A program made the position numbers and the translations under genes. A stretch of DNA of 64,000 nucleotides, from contig DATGZX010000183.1 in the NCBI GenBank assembly GCA_035296965.1, positions 4,407-68,406 of the forward strand. Reading direction: 5' to 3'. A model generated the notes under the pieces. It saw only the letters and a program-made list of their open reading frames with translations, was not told where the DNA came from and made no database searches. The stretch comes from DATGZX01 sp035296965 (lineage in GTDB: Bacteria > Planctomycetota > Planctomycetia > Gemmatales > Gemmataceae). Shown here one piece after another: positions 1-9,198 of the stretch (its first letter is position 1; every line of letters begins with the position of its first letter).

Positions 1-1221
1 GCGCAGCGCAGCCGCGCACCCGTTCAGCGCCTGGTGGATCAAGTTTCCGCCTACTTCATGCCCGCGGTGATCGCCGTCAGCATCCTGACCTTCATTGGCT
101 GGAGTGTGCTGGGGCCGGAGCCACGTCTGCTGCACGCTCTGATTAGTGCTATCGCGGTGTTGATCATCGCCTGTCCGTGCGCTCTCGGTCTCGCCACGCC
201 GATGGCCATCATGGTAGGCACCGGCCGCGGCGCGGAACAAGGCGTTCTCATCCGCGATGCCGAGGCCCTTGAGACTTTGTACAAGGCGGACACGCTGATC
301 GTCGATAAGACCGGCACGCTCACCGAGGGAAAACCCAGAGTGGATGCGGTGGAGGCAATTGGCGAGATTTCCCCGGATGAGCTGCTGCGCCTGTCCGCCA
401 GTCTGGAACGCGCCAGCGAACACCCGCTGGCAGCAGCTTTCGTCAAGAAGGCAACGGAAAAGCAGCTGGCTCTCGCCGAGGTGCGCGATTTTCAATCGTT
501 CACCGGCAAGGGCGTTGTGGGCATGGTGGATGGGCGGAAGGTCGTTCTCGGCACGCGCGCTCTTCTCGAGGAACAGGGTATCGATGCGCAAGCGCTGGCC
601 GCTCATCTTGACGAATTGCGCGGCGAAGGCCAAACAGTGGTATTGGTGGCCGTCGACGGCAAAACGGCGGGCCTGGTCAGCGTGGTCGATCCGATTCGCG
701 TGTCCACGCCCGAGGCGATCCGGCAACTGCACGCGGAGGGCTTGCGCATCATCATGGTGACCGGCGACAACAGGCTGACGGCCCGCGCCGTAGCCCGCGG
801 CCTCGGCATCGATGAGGTGGTCGCGGAGGTCCTGCCCAAAGAGAAAAGCGACATCGTGAGAAAGTTGCAGGATGAGGGCCGCATCGTCGCGATGGCCGGC
901 GATGGCATCAACGACGCCCCCGCCCTGGCCCAGGCCAACATCGGCATCGCCATGGGCGCCGGCACCGACATCGCGATGGAGAGCGCCGGCCTCACCCTCA
1001 TCCAGGGCGATTTACGGGCGCTGGCCCGTGCCAGGCATTTGAGCCGGGCGACCATGCGCACGATTCGCCAAAACCTTTTTCTCGCCGTGGTCTACAACGC
1101 ACTGAGTATCCCTCTGGCCGCTTTCGGCATTCTGCATCCCATTGTTGCGAGCGCCGCGATGAGCCTGAGTTCTGTGTCCGTCGTGGGCAATTCCCTGCGA
1201 CTGCGGCGGAGTTCGTTGTGA
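1..1221 (+). CDS. Copper-translocating P-type ATPase, C-terminal part (truncated by window edge)
   Basis: The reading frame is open from base 1, so the N-terminus (metal-binding domain and first membrane segments) lies outside the window. Visible motifs are, in order, the membrane CPC triad (about 172-180), the phosphorylated aspartate in DKTGT (about 304-318), the SEHPLA motif of the nucleotide-binding domain, MVTGDN and the hinge GDGINDAPA. The last two membrane helices carry YN and MSLSS, the residues that with CPC define Cu(+)-type P1B-1 pumps, so Cu(I) (or Ag(I)) efflux is the best reading. It acts in the cytoplasmic membrane using ATP. The next gene is convergent. The metal is inferred from the motifs. 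Confidence 0.93.
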   Translation, partial: AQRSRAPVQRLVDQVSAYFMPAVIAVSILTFIGWSVLGPEPRLLHALISAIAVLIIACPCALGLATPMAIMVGTGRGAEQGVLIRDAEALETLYKADTLIVDKTGTLTEGKPRVDAVEAIGEISPDELLRLSASLERASEHPLAAAFVKKATEKQLALAEVRDFQSFTGKGVVGMVDGRKVVLGTRALLEEQGIDAQALAAHLDELRGEGQTVVLVAVDGKTAGLVSVVDPIRVSTPEAIRQLHAEGLRIIMVTGDNRLTARAVARGLGIDEVVAEVLPKEKSDIVRKLQDEGRIVAMAGDGINDAPALAQANIGIAMGAGTDIAMESAGLTLIQGDLRALARARHLSRATMRTIRQNLFLAVVYNALSIPLAAFGILHPIVASAAMSLSSVSVVGNSLRLRRSSL

Positions 1222-1264
1222 ATTCCATTTGACCTGCGATTCAGCTCCTCGGGACGGCACTTCG

Positions 1265-2380
1265 TCATTCCTTGCGCTTGCGTTGGGCATACTCCTGCTC
1301 CAACTGCCGCATCAGTCCAGGCAACCGCTCCATCAACCGGCGCGGTTTCCGCGGTGCGTGCTTCGCCAGAGAGTATGCCGTCAGCAGTGGCAGCGCGACG
1401 GTCGAGTCGAGATAGCACGTGAGCGTATCGGGTAGCTGTGCAGGATCCACCTTGCCCCACGTCATGGCCTCTTGAGGCGTCGCTCCGCTCAGACCGCCGG
1501 TGTCCGGGCGGGCGTCGGTCACTTGCAGGAAATAGTCGTGGCCGCTTTCGTCCAGGCCCAACACTTCCTGAATTTGCGGCTCGGTTTGCAGAATGAAGTT
1601 CTTGGGCGAGCCGCCGCCAAGGATCAGGACGCCGCTGCGGCCTTCCTTCTTGGCGTCGTAGACAAGCGCGGCGCTCTGATTGACGTCTTGTAAGGGATCA
1701 ATGCGCAGGGCAGAACCTTCCAGTTGCAATGCGGCCAGGTTCATGCCGATGGAACTGTCGCCGGGCGACGATGTGAAGATGGGCACGCCGTAGCGGTAAG
1801 CCGCCCCCAAAAGACTGTGGCCCTTGCGGCCATTCTCCTCCTCGTGGGCGGCCACGTATTTGCCGACCAGATAATGGAATTCGGCAGTCCCCATCGTGCG
1901 CTGAAACGCTTCGCCGCGGCAAAGCGTGCGGTAGAAGCGATCGGTGCCGAGCAAGTTTTCATAGTCGAAGACGATGTCGTAGATCCGGATCACCTGGTTC
2001 TCGCGGAGCTGCACATCGTTCAGGCCTGGGCGCGATTGGTGCATGTCCATGCCCAGGGCGAAATGCGTGTCGTGGTAGAGGTTGGCGCCCGTGCTCACGA
2101 TCCAGTCGATGAAACCCGCTTCCACCAGCGGCACCAGGCAAGAGATGCCAAGGCCGGCCGGCGTGAGTGCCCCGCTCAGCGATAGGCCGACGGTCGTCTC
2201 GTCTGCGAGCATCTTGGTCGTGAAGAGCCGGCAAGCTTCGCGCAGGCGACCGGCGTTATAAGATAGGAAGGCTTCGTCGATGACTTGCACCAGGCCGGCC
2301 TGGGCCGTGAGAGGCGGAGGAGCGATACGCTGGTGGCTGATGCTGTGCAGGTACTTGTTCTTGGCACCGGTCGGCTTCAC
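1265..2380 (-). CDS. Deoxyhypusine synthase-like protein (SpeY/DHS family)
   Basis: A 371-aa homologue of deoxyhypusine synthase, the NAD-dependent enzyme that moves the aminobutyl group of spermidine. The core motifs are readable: SGALTPAG, STGANLYHD, FTSSPGDSSIGMN and GGGSPKNF, where Lys260 matches the lysine that forms the enzyme-imine intermediate. An upstream extension to 2452 is open, but a GTG at 2380 lies 6 nt after AAGGAGA, so that start is chosen. Bacteria lack the eIF5A substrate, and bacterial members have been linked to homospermidine or other polyamine chemistry; the substrate here is unknown. The gene lies 75 bp downstream of an epimerase gene on the same strand and may be cotranscribed with it. 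Confidence 0.88.
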   Translation of the reverse strand: MKPTGAKNKYLHSISHQRIAPPPLTAQAGLVQVIDEAFLSYNAGRLREACRLFTTKMLADETTVGLSLSGALTPAGLGISCLVPLVEAGFIDWIVSTGANLYHDTHFALGMDMHQSRPGLNDVQLRENQVIRIYDIVFDYENLLGTDRFYRTLCRGEAFQRTMGTAEFHYLVGKYVAAHEEENGRKGHSLLGAAYRYGVPIFTSSPGDSSIGMNLAALQLEGSALRIDPLQDVNQSAALVYDAKKEGRSGVLILGGGSPKNFILQTEPQIQEVLGLDESGHDYFLQVTDARPDTGGLSGATPQEAMTWGKVDPAQLPDTLTCYLDSTVALPLLTAYSLAKHAPRKPRRLMERLPGLMRQLEQEYAQRKRKE

Positions 2381-2455
2381 GAGATTCTCCTTGGAAAAGC
2401 CATTTGCGCTCAGGCTAGAGGTTGGGTGGGCCAGCGTCAACCAAGGGCTCAATCG

Positions 2456-3376
2456 TCAACGCGGCTGTCGATGGGCGTCAATTAACTCCCTGACCGTTTG
2501 ACGCAGAAGTGCCTCGCCGCCGAATGCCATGCCCAGAGATCGGATTTTTTCCGCGACGATTTGATGTTTCGGGCCACGATTTAGGTTGGCAATCGTGCTG
2601 GCGCTGCCGGTCAATTCCTTGGCGATGCGGGCCACTTCTTGCTCGCTGACGTAGCGGTCGTAACAGTTGAATGCTTGGCCTGCGATGCGCTTGGCGTCGG
2701 CTTCCAGGAGCAAGCCGACGGCCCTGGCAACGTCCGCGGCGTGAACTTCCTTGCCGCCAGTCGCCGTGGATATCTGCTCGCCGCGCAGGACCTGGCCGAC
2801 CAGTTCGAACCATCGGCTAGCGCTCGGTGGCTCGGCCAGACCATAGATTCCCGTCGGTCGTAGTGCGCAGATGGGCCAGCCTTCGCCTAACCCATAACTG
2901 TGCACGAACTTTTCCAATGCCGCTTTGTGAGCCCCGTAATGGCGCATGGGCCACAGTGGATGCGTTTCATCCAACGGCCGGTCGTCGAGGATCACTTCGT
3001 GCACCGCACACGAGGAGATAAACACAAACCGCGGCACTCCTGCTGCCCGCGCCGCCTGAAAGAGCCGCAATGAGCCCATCAAATTGGCTTGCAGGAACTG
3101 TTCGAGATCAATAGTGGGCCGCTGCCGAGAATGACGCGGGCCTTCCCACTCCAATGCGGCGTGCACCACCGCACCCACGCCGCGAACGAGAGCCTCGGTC
3201 GCCGGGACATCGCCGAGACTGCCGGTCAACCATTCGATCGCAGGGGCGGCATCCCCAAACCCGCTGCGATTGCTGCCGGAACGATACCAACAGCGCAGTG
3301 AATGTCCACTGCCAGCCAAGTGTCGAACCACATACCGGCCCAAGAACCCCGTCGCCCCTGTAACGGCAATCAGCAT
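2456..3376 (-). CDS. NAD(P)-dependent epimerase/dehydratase (extended SDR)
   Basis: A 306-aa extended short-chain dehydrogenase/reductase. It has the N-terminal Rossmann motif TGATGFLG (residues 6-13), the VFISS strand leading to the catalytic serine region (about 119-123) and the YxxxK pair Y147/K151. Such enzymes act on nucleotide sugars, sterol-like or hopanoid precursors, or flavonoid-like ketones; the sequence alone does not fix the substrate. The ATG at 3376 is preceded by GAGGTGG, a good ribosome binding site. It lies upstream of the deoxyhypusine-synthase-like gene on the same strand, so the two may form an operon. The start region is antisense to the untranslated leader of the DUF362 gene. 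Confidence 0.87.
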   Translation of the reverse strand: MLIAVTGATGFLGRYVVRHLAGSGHSLRCWYRSGSNRSGFGDAAPAIEWLTGSLGDVPATEALVRGVGAVVHAALEWEGPRHSRQRPTIDLEQFLQANLMGSLRLFQAARAAGVPRFVFISSCAVHEVILDDRPLDETHPLWPMRHYGAHKAALEKFVHSYGLGEGWPICALRPTGIYGLAEPPSASRWFELVGQVLRGEQISTATGGKEVHAADVARAVGLLLEADAKRIAGQAFNCYDRYVSEQEVARIAKELTGSASTIANLNRGPKHQIVAEKIRSLGMAFGGEALLRQTVRELIDAHRQPR

Positions 3377-3567
3377 AAAACCACCTCATGTCTTGGTACC
3401 CAGGCTCTCGCGCTGGCCCCCTGACGCTTTGCGTCTGGTCCGGTTGCGTTCGCACCAAACGAAGGGCCTTTGCTCCCCTTGTTTTATCCGTTTTTCACTT
3501 CCGGGCTTGCTTCTCTCTGGATTAGATCCGCTCGCGCCATTACCATCACTTCTAGACGACCGACCGC

Positions 3568-3638
3568 GATTCGGCGGTGGGTCAGGTTTCCAACCTGACC
3601 GGACAGATTGGAAATCTGTCCCACTCAGCTGCCGATTC
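3568..3638. repeat. R1 repeat, copy 1 (double-hairpin, REP-pair type)
   Basis: A 71-bp element made of two adjacent hairpins. The first has stem GGTCAGGTT and loop TCC; the second has stem GGACAGATT and loop GGA. Outer arms are GATTCGGC and GCCGATTC. Two further copies lie at 13532-13602 and, inverted, at 18155-18226. It sits in the leader of the DUF362 gene. This copy has a diverged head (GTGG instead of GTAG). Confidence 0.9.
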
Positions 3639-3668
3639 TCCGATGGCCCACCCTGCAGGATAATCAAC

Positions 3669-5147
3669 ATGGCTCCAATCTCCTCGACACAAAACGGGTG
3701 CTGCACCAGGCGTGCATTCCTCTTGGGGGCTGGCGCGGGCATCGTCGCGGGTGCGGGATCAGCTATTGCCGCCAGTACGCCATTGAGCGCCTGGATGCAG
3801 CAGGCGTTGGCAGCCTGGGGGAAGAAGGGCGCTGCCTCCCCTTCTTTCTCCGGCAGCACGACGGAAGTGGCGCGGCCCGAGTACGCCATGCCGGGGGCTT
3901 TCCCGGGCCGGGTCATCGAAGTCAAGCACCCCGGCTCGGTGAAACCCGACAACACGATCAATGCCGACGCGGTCAAGAGCATGATGGACCGCGGCATGTG
4001 CGAGCTGACGGGAGCCGACACGCCGGCGGCTGCCTGGCGCCGTTTCTTCCAGCCCGGCGACATCGTCGGCATCAAGGTGAACCCGGTCGGCTATCGTTCG
4101 CCGAAAGACCCCTGGCGGGGTTCGGGCCCCCTTGGCGTCATCTCCAGCCCCGAAGTGCTTCTCGAAATTGTCCGCGGGCTCAAGAGCGCCGGCATCAAGC
4201 CGCGCGACATCATCGTCTTTGAGCGCTATGCTGTGGAATTTGTTGATGCTGGATACGAAAGCGTGATGCGCGAGCGCGAGATGGACGGAGTACGCTGGTA
4301 TGCCTCCTCGTATCTCGGCGGCAGCCGGCAAGTGGACATCGAGGGATTTGACGACGGCAGCCGGGCCGGTTGCCCTCCCGAGTTGGCCCGCCACGTGGTC
4401 GGCTACGACCCCGCCGTCTTTGCCCACATGGGCTTTGCCGCTCCCGAGCACGACCCCAAGGATGACCGACGCTTTCGCTCGCACTTGTCGGTGATCGTCT
4501 CGCGCATGGTCGACAAGCTGATTACCATTCCCGTGCTCAAGGACCATCGCTCTGCCGGCGTGACGCTCGCTCTCAAGAACCTGTCGCATGGCATGAACAA
4601 CAATGTGGCCCGCAGCCATCTGTCCAACATCGCGCGCATGGATGGGTCGGTAAGCGGGCCGAACCAGTGCAATACGTTTATCCCCACGGCCGTTTCTCAT
4701 CACCTAACGCGACAGAAGGCAACGCTGCACATCCTGGACGGCTTGCTCGGCGTTTATGAAGGCGGCCCGGGAATATGGAATCAGACATGGGGGACCTGGC
4801 AGTACAAGGGGCTGTTTTTCGCCACCGACCCGGTGGCCATGGATCACGTCGGCTGGGACATCATCGACAAGAAGCGTGCCCAGGAGGGTTGGCCGCCGGT
4901 CGCCCACATGGGACTCTTGCAAGACAGCACGGCCCAGAAACTATCGCGGGGCTTAGCGGCGCTGGCGACGGCAGGCAATTTGCAGACCCTTGCCCTCGCG
5001 TCGGCCGGCAGGAATCTGGAAGGCGGCAGGGGTTCGGAAGTCTTCGACCGCCGGCAGCCGGAACACATTGTTTTGGCCGGGGAGCTGGGGTTGGGCGTCT
5101 TCGACGCCCGCGCTATCGAGCACCGGCAGATTGCGCTGAAAGCTTAG
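3669..5147 (+). CDS. DUF362 domain protein with twin-arginine signal
   Basis: A 492-aa protein when started at ATG 3669. The frame stays open back to 3270, but that stretch crosses the R1 repeat and is antisense to the epimerase gene. The mature N-terminus begins with TRRAFLLGAGAG (RR at 14-15), a Tat-type signal with a hydrophobic core and a likely cleavage site near AIAAS, so export of a folded protein is expected. The body (VGIKVNP, DPVAMDHVGWDII and neighbouring segments) resembles DUF362 proteins, some of which occur with iron-sulfur domains; no Cys-rich ferredoxin motif is visible here. Function is unknown. The gene is convergent with the sigma factor gene, 70 bp apart. Confidence 0.85.
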   Translation: MAPISSTQNGCCTRRAFLLGAGAGIVAGAGSAIAASTPLSAWMQQALAAWGKKGAASPSFSGSTTEVARPEYAMPGAFPGRVIEVKHPGSVKPDNTINADAVKSMMDRGMCELTGADTPAAAWRRFFQPGDIVGIKVNPVGYRSPKDPWRGSGPLGVISSPEVLLEIVRGLKSAGIKPRDIIVFERYAVEFVDAGYESVMREREMDGVRWYASSYLGGSRQVDIEGFDDGSRAGCPPELARHVVGYDPAVFAHMGFAAPEHDPKDDRRFRSHLSVIVSRMVDKLITIPVLKDHRSAGVTLALKNLSHGMNNNVARSHLSNIARMDGSVSGPNQCNTFIPTAVSHHLTRQKATLHILDGLLGVYEGGPGIWNQTWGTWQYKGLFFATDPVAMDHVGWDIIDKKRAQEGWPPVAHMGLLQDSTAQKLSRGLAALATAGNLQTLALASAGRNLEGGRGSEVFDRRQPEHIVLAGELGLGVFDARAIEHRQIALKA

Positions 5148-5217
5148 ACTCTCGATTTACCTCAGAAAACTTTAGGATTTGCGTGAGCCAGGATTGTCTG
5201 TGAACGCGGAGCATGGT

Positions 5218-7344
5218 TCACGGAGGTCCCAGGCTTTCCAGTTCGGCTTCCATGTCGAAAAACCTGCGCGTGCCGTCGTCGGGAATTGGCTGGTAGCGGT
5301 AGATTACATCGTGTTTGTAATCGCGCCTGTCGTAAATCATGGCACCTACCGGCAACTCGAGCGCGGCCAGGCGGAATAACTTAGGAGAAATCGCTACGTT
5401 GGCTTTGAAGTCGTCGAAGTGCAGGGCGTAGCGATGTTGCCCTGAAGTCTCCTCAATACTTGCCAAATACCAAACACTGCCAGCTTTCTTCCAAACCACT
5501 TGCGCTTCACCATTCAGCGATTGGTGACCTTCGAATTCAAATTTCCAGTTACTGACATTCCAGTCAAACCGCTCCAGAATGGTCCATGAAACACGCGCAT
5601 TGCCTTTCTGAACATGCAGGGTGTAGCCGCCTATCGGCAATTCTTCAACCCGGATGTCATCCAACGGCTGCCGGATCCAGCGATCCACATCGAATAAGCC
5701 ACGGGGAACCTGGCAGGGTTCCCAGGGGAATTCCTCTACGTAAGCGAGTTCCAAAGAACGGACTTGACCCGAACCAATCCGCCGGGACCTGGAACTGTTG
5801 GCGATATAGACAGCCGAATTATCACGGATAATGCTCTTGCTGCCGAAAGTCCGACCCTCATCGTCGAGCATGTTCAAGTAGTAGCGTTTATGATCGAATT
5901 GCAACGTAAACTTGGCGCGGACTCTTAAGGCGGCCTTGGTGTCATTACTGGTTTGCAAGTATTCCTCATAGATTCCGTTGCCGATGCCCGAGCGCAATTT
6001 ACGTGCCGTTCTGTCTTGGGCTTCGATCATCAATAAGAGCACCTTGCTCTGGAGTTCCAATTCAGCCACTGCGGGTGCTGGAGGCAGCGGTATATAGCCC
6101 TCGGCCACGAACTTCTTGATGACCGTTTCCTCGTTGGGCACGATGAGGATTTTTCCAGCACTGGCCAGGCACACGCCTTTTACCTGTTTAGCGAGCACCT
6201 GAAGAAGGGCGCCCAGCCGCGCTCTGTACAGAGGGGGCAGGCTGATCGGTTGTTGTCTGACATCGTCAAGCCCTCTGGGGTTGAATCGTTCCGAGTCCGC
6301 CATGACGTTCACGTCGTATCGGTCGTTGATGAATTCCATCGCATCCTTGAGCGATACCATATCAAGCCCTTTTTCCAAACTGACTGGCAAGTTCAGTTTC
6401 TCGCGAATGGCGTCTAGAATTGGATCGCTGCGGCGTGGCGGTTGAGCAGCGGTCGATTGTGGAGTTTGCTCTTCGGATTCGGAGGCTGCCGCCGGAATGC
6501 AATGAGCAGCCCAGACCAATCCCGCGCCGAAGAGGCCGGTTGTCAGCACCAGCGCCGCACATTTGGTCAGGTGGGTCCAGAGCATGGTCTTGAGCACTCC
6601 TTTCGTCAAGGCAGCCACCGACGGGGAGACGAGGCCGGCTGCCTGGCCCAGTGCCGCGCTCATCGCCGCACGGGTAGTGGCAGTGAGCAAAGTTGGCGAC
6701 AGGGCGGCCGACGCGCATTGTTCTGCCAGGACCGCGACTAAAGCCCCGGTGGAAAGTTTTACGCCGCGTCGTAGCAAACGCTGAGCCAGCATTGCTCTCG
6801 CCCGCATCAGCCGGGTGGAGAGCGTGCCTTCGGGACAGCCGAGAAGCCGGGCCGCTTCTTTGCGCGTTTTTCCCTGCAGGTCGCAGAGGATGACCGGCGC
6901 TTGATAGATCTCAGAAAGGCGCGCGATTTCCTCGTCAAGAATGGGCCCAAGCTCTTGCTGCGCAGAGTCCCTGGTCTCGACGATTGGCATGTCGCGCATC
7001 GGTCTCTCCTTGGCCCGCCGCCGCGAGAGGATCACCCCAGCCTTGGCAGCGGTGCGGTAGGCGACGCCGTAAAGCCAGCTTCCGATCGATTGCCGTTTGC
7101 GGATCGCCGCCGCTTTGCTCACGAGTACGAGAAACGTGGCCTGGAAGGCATCCTCGGCCAGATGCTCGTCGCGCAGCATGCGCCTGCAGATGCCGAGCAC
7201 CATCGGCCCGTGCCGGCGGACGAGCATTTCAAAGGCCGCTTCCTCGCGGCTGGATAGGAAGCGCTCAAGCAATTCACGATCGGACGCGCCTTTCCCATCG
7301 GGGAGCAAGGCGATGCGACGCAGTTGCTGACCGAGATCTGTCAT
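5218..7344 (-). CDS. ECF-type sigma-70 factor fused to a membrane segment and large C-terminal domain
   Basis: A 708-aa protein. Sigma region 2 is at about 25-95 (EDAFQATFLVL, SWLYGVAYR) and sigma region 4 at about 135-190 (helix-turn-helix KEAARLLGCPEGTLSTRL). An Ala-rich linker leads to one transmembrane helix (about 262-280), then about 425 residues of unknown fold that would lie outside the cytoplasmic membrane. The usual ECF length is about 180-200 aa, so two thirds of the protein is extra. Planctomycetes are known to encode ECF factors with such C-terminal extensions. No separate anti-sigma gene is adjacent, so the extension probably senses a signal and controls the sigma part in cis (inference). 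GAGGAAA precedes ATG 7344. Confidence 0.92.
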   Translation of the reverse strand: MTDLGQQLRRIALLPDGKGASDRELLERFLSSREEAAFEMLVRRHGPMVLGICRRMLRDEHLAEDAFQATFLVLVSKAAAIRKRQSIGSWLYGVAYRTAAKAGVILSRRRAKERPMRDMPIVETRDSAQQELGPILDEEIARLSEIYQAPVILCDLQGKTRKEAARLLGCPEGTLSTRLMRARAMLAQRLLRRGVKLSTGALVAVLAEQCASAALSPTLLTATTRAAMSAALGQAAGLVSPSVAALTKGVLKTMLWTHLTKCAALVLTTGLFGAGLVWAAHCIPAAASESEEQTPQSTAAQPPRRSDPILDAIREKLNLPVSLEKGLDMVSLKDAMEFINDRYDVNVMADSERFNPRGLDDVRQQPISLPPLYRARLGALLQVLAKQVKGVCLASAGKILIVPNEETVIKKFVAEGYIPLPPAPAVAELELQSKVLLLMIEAQDRTARKLRSGIGNGIYEEYLQTSNDTKAALRVRAKFTLQFDHKRYYLNMLDDEGRTFGSKSIIRDNSAVYIANSSRSRRIGSGQVRSLELAYVEEFPWEPCQVPRGLFDVDRWIRQPLDDIRVEELPIGGYTLHVQKGNARVSWTILERFDWNVSNWKFEFEGHQSLNGEAQVVWKKAGSVWYLASIEETSGQHRYALHFDDFKANVAISPKLFRLAALELPVGAMIYDRRDYKHDVIYRYQPIPDDGTRRFFDMEAELESLGPP

Positions 7345-7597
7345 GTGCTTAGCGTTTCCTCTTCGTTGCGCGGGCCAGTGTCCTTCCTCTTATAGTGCCG
7401 GAGGCAAGGCAGTTTCATTCAATAATTTTCTACTCTGATCGACAGACGTGATTCGAGCCGGAGTATCCGCATTGCCGATCTTGCATTGCCTGTCGAAAAA
7501 GGTACGGTTGGCGGGTACCATTCCATCAGAAGACCGGTACGAGACGCTTCGCATCTTCGGTGCCGCAGCACGAGGATAACGAGTCAAGGAGAACCGC

Positions 7598-8011
7598 ATG
7601 CCCAGGGATCCAGAAACCAAGCGCTGTCCGTTTTGCAGGGAGCGGATCAGCACGAAAGCGATCAAGTGCCGCTATTGTCGTCGCTTCCTGGATGAAGAAG
7701 AAGATGAAGATGAGCGGGATGACTACGATGACGATCGCGAGGAAAGAGGATTCGATCCGGCGGTCCGCTGGCTGATTCCCGTCGACCGCAGCGTGTGGTC
7801 GCTGGCGGCCGGTTATCTGGGGCTGCTCTCCATACTTCCCTTTGTCGGAGTCTTCGCCGTGCTTACCGGTGTGTTCGGGTTGCGCGCGTCAAAACGAAAT
7901 CCAAAGCTGGGCGGCAGAGGACGTGCCATCTTCGGTATCGTCATGGGCACGCTTTTCACGCTGGGATATCTGAGCCTCGTGGTCCTTTTGGCTTTCGGCA
8001 AGCTTAAATGA
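7598..8011 (+). CDS. Zinc-ribbon and DUF4190-like membrane protein
   Basis: A 137-aa protein starting 7 nt after AAGGAG. Residues 10-27 form a zinc ribbon (C10, C13, C24, C27: CPFC and CRYC). It is followed by a strongly acidic linker of Asp/Glu (about 33-50) and two transmembrane segments (about 68-95 and 108-134) with the LTGVFGLRASKRNPKLGG loop typical of DUF4190-type small membrane proteins. It probably sits in the cytoplasmic membrane with the ribbon in the cytoplasm. Function is unknown. It is transcribed away from the sigma factor gene and converges with the dehydrogenase gene. Confidence 0.83.
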   Translation: MPRDPETKRCPFCRERISTKAIKCRYCRRFLDEEEDEDERDDYDDDREERGFDPAVRWLIPVDRSVWSLAAGYLGLLSILPFVGVFAVLTGVFGLRASKRNPKLGGRGRAIFGIVMGTLFTLGYLSLVVLLAFGKLK

Positions 8012-8038
8012 TGACGCGAAATTCGGCCCGGCCTTGCC

Positions 8039-9097
8039 TCAAATTGCCGCCAGGACAGCTTCGGTCATCGCGCTCGTGGAAGCGGTGCCGCCCAGGTCGG
8101 GCGTGCGCGGTTTGCCTGCCCTGAGGACGGCCGCGACCGCTTGCCTGACGGCCACGGCGCTTTTCGGGAGGCCGAGGTGGTCCAGCAGCATCCCCACGGA
8201 AAGAATGGCGGCCAGGGGGTTGGCGATTCCCTTGCCGGCGATGTCGGGCGCTGAGCCGTGCACCGGCTCGAACATGCTCGGATAAGTCCGTTCGGGGTTG
8301 ATGTTGCCGCTGGCGGCAAGGCCCATGCTGCCGGTGATGATGGCGCTCAGGTCGGTAAGGATGTCGCCGAACAAATTGCTGGCCACGACGACGTCAAAGC
8401 TCTCCGGCCGGCGCACGAAATCCATGGCCGCCGCATCGATGAGCAGTGAGCCTGCCTGGATGTCAGGATAATCCTTGGCCACTTCCCGAAAAACCTCGTC
8501 CCAGAGCACCATGCCGTAGATCTGCGCGTTGGACTTGGTGATCGAGGTGACCTTCTTGCGGCGTTTGCGAGCGCCTTCGAACGCGGCACGCATGATGCGC
8601 TCGCAGCCGCGCCGCGTGTAGAGGGCCGTCTGCACGGCAATCTCGTGCGGTGTGCCCTGGTAATGCCGGCCGCCGAGGGGAGCATACTCGCCTTCCGTGT
8701 TCTCGCGGTAGACCAGCATATCGATGGAGCCCGGCGCCTTGTCACGTAGCGGGGATTGCACGCCCTCGAACAGGTAGGCGGGACGCAGGTTCAGGTACAG
8801 GTCAAATTTGCGGCGCATCGGCAAGAGCAGGCCATGGAGCGTGATGTGATCCGGCACGTCGGGGCTGCCGATCGCTCCCAGAAGGATTGCGTCGTGGCGG
8901 GCGAGTTCCTCCCAACCGTCCTGCGGCATCATTCGTCCGGTCTTCTTGTAATAGGCCGAACTCCAGGGGAGCCGATTCCAGTCCAGCGAACTCTTGTCAT
9001 GCCGTGCCGCGGCGGCATCCGCCACTCGGACGGCCTGATCGATCACCTCGGGGCCGATCCCATCCCCGCCAATTACCGCGATGCGCGAAGCTGCCAT
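8039..9097 (-). CDS. Isocitrate/isopropylmalate dehydrogenase family enzyme, tartrate/D-malate dehydrogenase type
   Basis: A 352-aa decarboxylating dehydrogenase. The motifs GGDGIGPEV, YRENTEGEY, TKSNAQ, NLFGDILTDL and MFEPVHGSAPDIAG belong to the isocitrate/isopropylmalate dehydrogenase superfamily. The segments YYKKTGRMMP, SPDVPDHITLHGLLLP and RPAYLFEGVQSPL match the tartrate dehydrogenase/decarboxylase (TtuC/DmlA) branch better than LeuB. It would oxidise a 2-hydroxyacid such as D-malate, tartrate or an isopropylmalate-like substrate with NAD and a divalent metal. No leuC/leuD genes are nearby, which also argues against a standard leucine pathway role. AGGAAAA precedes the ATG at 9097. Confidence 0.88.
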   Translation of the reverse strand: MAASRIAVIGGDGIGPEVIDQAVRVADAAAARHDKSSLDWNRLPWSSAYYKKTGRMMPQDGWEELARHDAILLGAIGSPDVPDHITLHGLLLPMRRKFDLYLNLRPAYLFEGVQSPLRDKAPGSIDMLVYRENTEGEYAPLGGRHYQGTPHEIAVQTALYTRRGCERIMRAAFEGARKRRKKVTSITKSNAQIYGMVLWDEVFREVAKDYPDIQAGSLLIDAAAMDFVRRPESFDVVVASNLFGDILTDLSAIITGSMGLAASGNINPERTYPSMFEPVHGSAPDIAGKGIANPLAAILSVGMLLDHLGLPKSAVAVRQAVAAVLRAGKPRTPDLGGTASTSAMTEAVLAAI

Positions 9098-9198
9098 TGC
9101 AAGTTTTTCCTGGGTTTTCTATAGAACCGTGGCTTGTCATCCGGAGAGAGTCAACTTACGGAAACCCTCAATCTAGCCAGTGAGTAAAGCGGGTCAAG

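Noticed and set aside
1724..2185. 153-aa plus-strand frame inside the deoxyhypusine-synthase-like gene
   Set aside because: It is a shadow frame of a well-supported gene on the opposite strand.
3270..3668. 133-residue N-terminal extension of the DUF362 protein
   Set aside because: It crosses the R1 repeat and is antisense to the epimerase gene; the Tat signal at 3669 gives a clear natural start.
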